Source of the DNA: Epiperipatus broadwayi
Taxonomy: Eukaryota; Onychophora; Udeonychophora; Euonychophora; Peripatidae
Length of the DNA stretch: 64,000 bases
Direction of reading: 5' to 3'
Assembly (NCBI GenBank): GCA_028023455.1
Contig: JAQFVV010006274.1
Location: forward strand, 2,294,001 to 2,358,000
The notes beneath the pieces are model-generated. The model had not been told where the DNA came from. It ran no database searches and worked only from the letters and a program-made list of their open reading frames with translations. A program made the position numbers and the translations under genes. Below, in pieces: positions 58,254 to 64,000 of the stretch (the first letter of the stretch is position 1; every line of letters begins with the position of its first letter).

Positions 58254-60047
58254 TTATAGTCCTTCTATTTGTTACATTATTGTATGAATGTTCTTAAAGG
58301 TCAATTTTAGTAAAATATTTAAAATTTTATTTAATGACTGATAATAAACCTCTTATTTAATTTATAGAAGTTAAATTAATTGTTTTATAAGTGTTAAATT
58401 CGAGTTAAGTTTTTTTTACATAGTTATAATATATATAAGTTATAATTTTGAGTTTATAAATGGTACTATTTATTTTTAAAATAAAAAAGAAAATGATAAT
58501 TAAAATAATGTAAAGTATCTTTAATCAGTAATTATGATGATTAAAATTAATATTTCTTATAATTATTAGTAATAAATTTAAAAATTATTACTTATTTGTT
58601 ATTTTAAACTGATAAAATAAACAGGAATGAGATGTGTATTAATAGCTGTGCACACACATTGATTTAATAATAAAGAAATTTACTTCCTGTTAAAGTAGTC
58701 AATTTTTTAATTATATAAATAATAAATGTTACTTGTAATAATATAAATATCATAAAAGTTTACAAAATCAATAACTAGAATAATAGTGAAAATTACAAAA
58801 CTTGAGTGTTAAAGTTTGATTTTAAATAAAGATTATTTTCTTATTAAAATATTATTTACATTTTGTATTATTAAAATTGATAAACATTGATTTAATAATA
58901 TTAATTTTAATTAATTTTCACAATTGTGACAGTAATTAATATTCATTTTAACTAGACATCTGAAGGTAATTAACCAATCAAATATTGTAAAATTTTATCT
59001 ACAAATAGGAATAAGCAAGTGATAAAAAGGAATAAATCAAGAACTCATTGACAGAGAAAAACATATTTTCTTTTTCTAAAATTTAAGTGTAAATTTATTA
59101 AAATTTTATTTTTTAGTAGTAAAAGTAAAATAATAATTCTAAATATGTGAGAATTATTTTTAAGAAATTGTTAAAAAATTTCATCATGGAGTGAAAAGTA
59201 AACAATCCTCATTGGTGCTCTACATATGCTGACTACAAACTTATGATAATGATTGGAATAGAATTTCATTTACTTGGATAAAATGTACTTCAACAAAAGA
59301 AACTGCATACTACTTAAACATTTTTGCTGCTTAAAATGAAAGGAATATTTAAAAAAAATATTTCTTAATAATTTTTATATGCCATAGAATAGGAAACATT
59401 TTCTACTAAATCTTATCTTTATTAGTGAAAAAGATAATTATCTATATTCATTAAGACTATTAATATTTAAAGATATGAATTTATTTATGACATTGTTAAG
59501 ATGATAACTGTATAAGAGAAGAATGTGATGCAGATTAAGTCTTATTGAAAAGTTAATAGTTATGGACTTTAATTTAAATATTTATAATTTATCAACTATT
59601 TATTTTAAAATTTAAAGAAAGAAATGAAACTTTTCAAAAAAATATAGTAAAATATATTTAATAAATTGGGAAGTAATTATATAAATGACATAGTAGGAAT
59701 GATAAAATTATGTTACAAGAAATTGTTATTGTTGATAAATAATTCTAATTTGAATTTTTATCTATATTTGCAAATTATGCTATAAGTAATGGTGAAAAAC
59801 ACAGAGGGGGTGTGGAATAGGAAAGAAAATTTTCTTCTTTTAAGCAACAGTTGGTCATTGATGTTACCATGGAAACCATATTCTTAACTAAGTGTTGTGA
59901 TTTTTTTTATTTCAAGAAGTTGAAGAAAACTTCTGTTTGTATTGTTTTATTTGAATTGACTATAATATTAATAAAGTATTGAGTATTTACAATTATTTAT
60001 TTCATATGTCATGTTAGATTTAAATATTTACATTTTTTTGTATATAT
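58254..60047. other. AT-rich sequence, possibly the 3-prime LTR of the Gypsy remnant
   Basis: No gene. LTR status is inference only. Confidence 0.35.
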
Positions 60048-60055
60048 AAAAAAAT

Positions 60056-60954
60056 GGTACTCATACTTATGATAATCCATCCCACCCGATGGCACTGTTT
60101 CCATGCAAAATCACAGAAATATGCCATTTATGTGACCAAACTTATGGCCTATAGAATAGTTGTGTTTATATGAGCTATTAGCAGGCCTAGATTGTATTGC
60201 ACATGGCCTGATAATGTGCTTTGCAACACTATGCAAATAGTGCACACTTCACATATCGCTACCATATGATGTGAGGGGGTATAGAATTCAACTGGTCATA
60301 ACTATTTTAATTGTGCTGTTACATAGTAATAATTGTAAACCTGTTGCTGTGCTTCCTTATACATCTTTGAAAGTGAATTTAGATTCAAAAGTGCAGGTTT
60401 TGGGACCATTTCAGAGAATTCACAGAAAAAGTCACATTTTCACAAGAACAGCTACAAGACTATTAAAATGGTTGTGGTGGAGCACTATGCACTGAAATGT
60501 ATAATGTAATTTAAAAATGTAATTATTCCATTCTATTAAATAATATCGTTTCATAAAAAACAGTTACAAGACAAATCAAATGTCTGAGGTTGCACATCAT
60601 TTTAGAAATCATAAGGTTGGTTTGATCAGAGTAGTGGCATTATTGGCCAATCCTTTGGATTTCCAAAAACAGCAGTCATCTCCCCTGAACATTCTAGCAC
60701 TACATGCTGAAATATATAATGTAATTAAAAACTGTAATTTAAAAAATAATGTTTTAAAAAAAATTAATGTATTTTGAAAGAAATTCAATGCTCTATATCT
60801 AAAAAAATATAAATCCCCCAAAAGAAAAGAAACAGGTGAAAGTGTTATTTTAAAAAAAATTAAAATGTAAATAACCCTGGTAACATTATATCTATTTGTT
60901 TTTGACTAGCAACAGTGCTATCGAGCAGGATGGATTTTCATAAATATGACTACC
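60056..60954. mobile_element. Non-autonomous TIR DNA transposon, copy 2 (899 bp)
   Basis: Left end GGTACTCATACTTATGATAA then TCCATCC..GATGGCACTGTTTCC; the right end on the opposite strand reads GGTAGTCATATTTATGAAAA then TCCATCC..GATAGCACTGTT. Flanks AAAAAAAT and AAAAATAT give an imperfect 8-bp duplication. Inside, ATGCAAAATCACAGAAATAT, TATAGAATTCAACTGGTC, TTGATCAGAG and TTATATCTATTTGTTTTTGA match copy 1 (35439-36346) in order. The outer 25 bp differ between copies but match within each copy. The open frames at 60271-60495 and 60580-60777 are chance frames in it. Confidence 0.85.
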
Positions 60955-60962
60955 AAAAATAT

Positions 60963-61579
60963 TGATTATAATTCTATAACATGGAAGAGGTAATATTTAC
61001 CAAAGAGTAAGTGGTGATAATCATAAACTATTATGATTGAGGTAATATTTTAATAAAATATAAAATATTGGTATCTAATTTTAAGCATGAAATCAGGTAA
61101 ATAAAGATGTGTGATATTTATAATATATAAATTTAAATGAAAATATATGACAAAGAATTGAATTCATTTATTATAATATTAGCATGTTAGTATAATGATG
61201 TATATGATCAATTTCTTTACAAATTAAAGATAAATTATTTATTATACTAATGATCAATTCTATGATAAAACTATTTGTTTGGTTTTAGTCTTCTTGGCAT
61301 GTTAAAAGTATTGTAATGGGTTAATGATAAATTTAGATGTTATGAGAGAAGTAATGTACTATATTTTATGTGATGTAAGCATCTCATAAGGATAGTCAGA
61401 CATTTAAGTAGTGATATGGGAAGATATACCTATTAGAAATCCTATAGTGTTGTGGATATGTTTATTTAGATCAAATATGACAAAGTATAGAATAAGTTGG
61501 AATATTTATGATATAATGGATAGTGCCACTTCTAAAATCTGCAAGGTGAAATAGTAGCTATGGTAGAAAATTAAGGCAG

Positions 61580-61582
<3 letters not shown>
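60963..61582. other. AT-rich intergenic sequence
   Basis: Nothing recognised. Confidence 0.5.

Positions 61583-61661
<79 letters not shown>
61583..61661. repeat. (TA)n microsatellite
   Basis: About 79 bp of uninterrupted TA. Confidence 0.97.
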
Positions 61662-61664
<3 letters not shown>

Positions 61665-63360
61665 CTTAAATTGCATTTAGTCCATGATATTTTTCTTATA
61701 ATTTTATAAGATATTCAACCCACACTTTTTATTATGAAAAGTCATACTGGTATAAACCTCATATAAATGAATTAAAGATATAAGTAATGGTAATAACTAA
61801 GCTTTCAAATGCTCAGGAAGATAGGTTAATTTATTGCAAGAATGATAAAATGTAAAACAAATACAATATTAAAAAATGTAAGAAGATATATTTTCTGAAT
61901 GTTTTATTTGATATATGAGATCAAAATCCAAAAGAAAGTTTAAAGTATAAGTGATATAATATTGAAAGAAAATATGACATTTATTCTTATTGTTGTATGT
62001 AATGGAATAAAATGCCATATTTTAATGAATATTTAAAATAATCAAGCAGTTATTTTTATAATGAAATAATAAAATATAAGAAATAGATATAAGTTATAGA
62101 ATTGTAATTAAATAATATCATATAATGATTAAAAATGAAGGATTTACAGTGTAAATGAATATATTTGCGAAATATTTGTTTTTGCAGAATATACAACTTG
62201 TAAATATTTTTTTGCTAATATATTTTAATATAAAATAGTAAGAAATGTATTATTGATAATGGGGTAAAATATTGTAATATACTAGGTCCTATCAGTAAAT
62301 TATATCTGATTGAAATATGAATTATTTTAGTTTGTAATAATTACTTAGTTCATTTTTTTTGTAAAGTTTTGTTATAGTATTTTAAATATTGTTTATTAGA
62401 GCTAAGATATTTGTAAATTATTTTTAAATGTGTATACTCTTACTATAATAAATATTAATGTTTGTTTTAAATTAATAAAGTGTTGATAGTCTCATCTCTT
62501 GTTCCCAAGTCATTGCTAATCATCATTGCCACACATATATTTCTAATAATTGAATATATTTGGAATTGTTGCACATAATTTGAGATAATAGATAAGAAAA
62601 ACATGATGATTATTCAAGACTTCGATATTGTATTTAAAAATATTAATCGATTAAATTTTCTACATCATTCTCAATGTTTATAGTGAAGAGTTGAGTAATT
62701 AACATGCCATATAAAATAGGAATATTTGAATCATAATCCATTGTGATAGTAAATTATTTTGATTATGGTTAATAATATTTAATTTTTTTTAATAGTCAAT
62801 TTATAATAAAAGTTAATTAATTAGTTTAAAGGTGAAAAAATGATTATTATATTTGTTTCTTAATTATTTTCACTGTAGCTGGATGTGAGTAAAATCCTTC
62901 TCTACATTTAGTAATGTGGAATAACTTATCCATTTAAAAAACAATATTTACTTGAGATATTTATTTATTTAAGAAATATTAGTAAATGAATGGTATAAAA
63001 TAATTTCAATAAGTAGATGATGATGATGATTATTATTATTATTATTTACATACATTGCTGATAAATTATATTAACATCTAGAAAATTGCGGTGCAGTAAA
63101 TCTGAGATTTCGCGCCGTAATATCTTAAATTAATAACACAATGAATGATAAGTGTATATGTTTATATATTTAAGCTTTCAGGCCAGGATGCTTAAGACTG
63201 GCTTATATACATAAAACTTAAGTTGAGAAAAGGTTGGTATCATCCTTTTTTTATCAAAATCTCTGTCATGTTGTCGAAGCATGATCGTTTTAAGACAGTT
63301 GTTTAAAATTTGATTGGCTGTCTAAGAGATAATTGCGCATGTGAAAGACTAACAAACTTT
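61662..63360. other. AT-rich intergenic sequence; small CpG-retaining patch at its end
   Basis: Between 63070 and 63350 several CpGs occur (GATTTCGCGCCGTAA near 63105), but no exon is seen. (GAT)n and (TTA)n short arrays at 63017-63046. Confidence 0.4.
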
Positions 63361-63428
63361 CAATTATTATTATTATTATTATTATTATTATTTTTATTAT
63401 AATTATTATTATTTTATTATTATTATTA
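63361..63428 (+). repeat. (ATT)n microsatellite
   Basis: ATT units with a few interruptions. Confidence 0.95.
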
Positions 63429-63696
63429 AATTTAACATAGGAAATTTTAATATTCAGTGTGATTTATTTATTTTGTTGTTAGTGATTGGAGTATCATTAA
63501 TTTTTTAATGAAGTTAGAGTTGTGCAATATTCCTATGGCATTGAGGATAGGCTCAATGTTAAAAAGGTTATCTTACCAGATGATTGGATAATAAGTCTTA
63601 TGATTATTGTTTTATTGTTAAACAGTTGATTTAATATTGGTGTAATAATATATTAGACATGGAATGATATATATCTACCATTAATAATGGTTAGTT
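63429..63696. other. AT-rich intergenic sequence
   Basis: Nothing recognised. Confidence 0.5.
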
Positions 63697-63705
63697 GTCA
63701 TCCTA

Positions 63706-63781
<76 letters not shown>
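63697..63781. repeat. TA microsatellite with inverted flanks
   Basis: ATCCTATTAATATATA and TATATATTATAGGAT are near-complementary around a TA run, followed by a second TA run up to the Gypsy copy, a structure like that at 55438-55545. Confidence 0.85.
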
Positions 63782-63786
<5 letters not shown>

Positions 63787-64000
63787 TTTTGTTCTATAAG
63801 TATGCAAGAGTTAGAGATATGAATAATCAAAGCATATTGGAATAAGTTTTTATATAAAAAATAAAAATAAATTTGTTAGCAAAATGAGTGACATTTTTGA
63901 AAAATGAAGAGAATTCTGGTTCCAAAAATGATGAAGGTAAGAGGTTAAATAGACAGAATGAAGATAAAGGGAAGAGGATTTTGATGTTATAATTAAATTT
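63781..64000 (+). mobile_element. Second Gypsy copy, gag-like part, cut by the window end
   Basis: It matches 55732-55950 in direct orientation (TTAAATTTTGTTCTATAAGT; GATGAAGGTAAGAGGTTAAA against AATGAAGGGAAGAGGTTTAA). It reads NDEGKRLNRQNEDKGK in one frame. It starts exactly at a TA run. The rest lies outside the window. Confidence 0.7.

Noticed and set aside
60271-60821. Frames of 65-74 codons on both strands
   Set aside because: They lie inside the 899-bp TIR element and do not match frames in its relative at 35439-36346.

Overview
ORGANISM AND CHARACTER. This is a very AT-rich, gene-poor stretch of a eukaryotic (animal) nuclear genome. No complete host protein-coding gene is visible. The recognisable coding sequence is almost all decayed retroelement: RTE-type LINEs, a second APE-endonuclease LINE of the type often mis-annotated as craniofacial development protein 2-like, Penelope-like elements (PLEs) with GIY-YIG endonuclease, and a Ty3/Gypsy LTR element. 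There are also DNA-transposon remnants, many long inverted-repeat (foldback) elements, and microsatellites including about 800 bp of TATC. This mix fits a lophotrochozoan, most likely a mollusc and possibly a cephalopod, but that is inference from repeat style only. LAYOUT. 1-4000: foldback family A copy 1, a fragment of PLE terminal repeat and a lone GIY-YIG fragment. 4015-7282: RTE copy A (minus strand) with a candidate target-site duplication. 8097-9920: TCTG/TATC array inside a diverged duplication. 11260-13040: a CpG-retaining segment that may be a promoter or 5-prime exon. 15045-18142: RTE copy B. 18893-21795: a PLE (minus) with tandem pseudo-LTRs, interrupted by foldback B. 21890-22200: hAT-like end. 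24925-25802: two adjacent palindromes. 27300-29900: the second LINE, interrupted by foldback B. 31388-32507: a third RTE fragment between 250-bp inverted arms. 33385-33895: Tc1-like remnant. 35290-37600: a PLE on the plus strand split by a 908-bp TIR element, with the reading frame resuming across the target duplication. 41628-42870: candidate first exon and CpG-retaining upstream region on the minus strand. 47680-52968: a dense nest of foldbacks B, C, A and D, a 2.2-kb TG...CA element and another C. 55727-58253: Gypsy pol remnant. 60056-60954: second TIR element. 63781-64000: start of a second Gypsy copy cut by the window edge. MAIN OBSERVATION. Foldback family A carries hammerhead ribozyme (type I) motifs in both inverted arms, in divergent orientation. 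One of the four 55-nt sites (48891-48945, minus) has every required core base and consistent stems I, II and III. Degenerate versions lie in the tandem pseudo-LTRs of the PLE at 18893-19475, and the surrounding arm sequence is shared with those pseudo-LTRs. The palindromes therefore look like inverted, non-autonomous derivatives of PLE termini that keep a ribozyme. Foldback family B carries a second, different hammerhead-like motif whose stem III is the palindrome ACTAGT.
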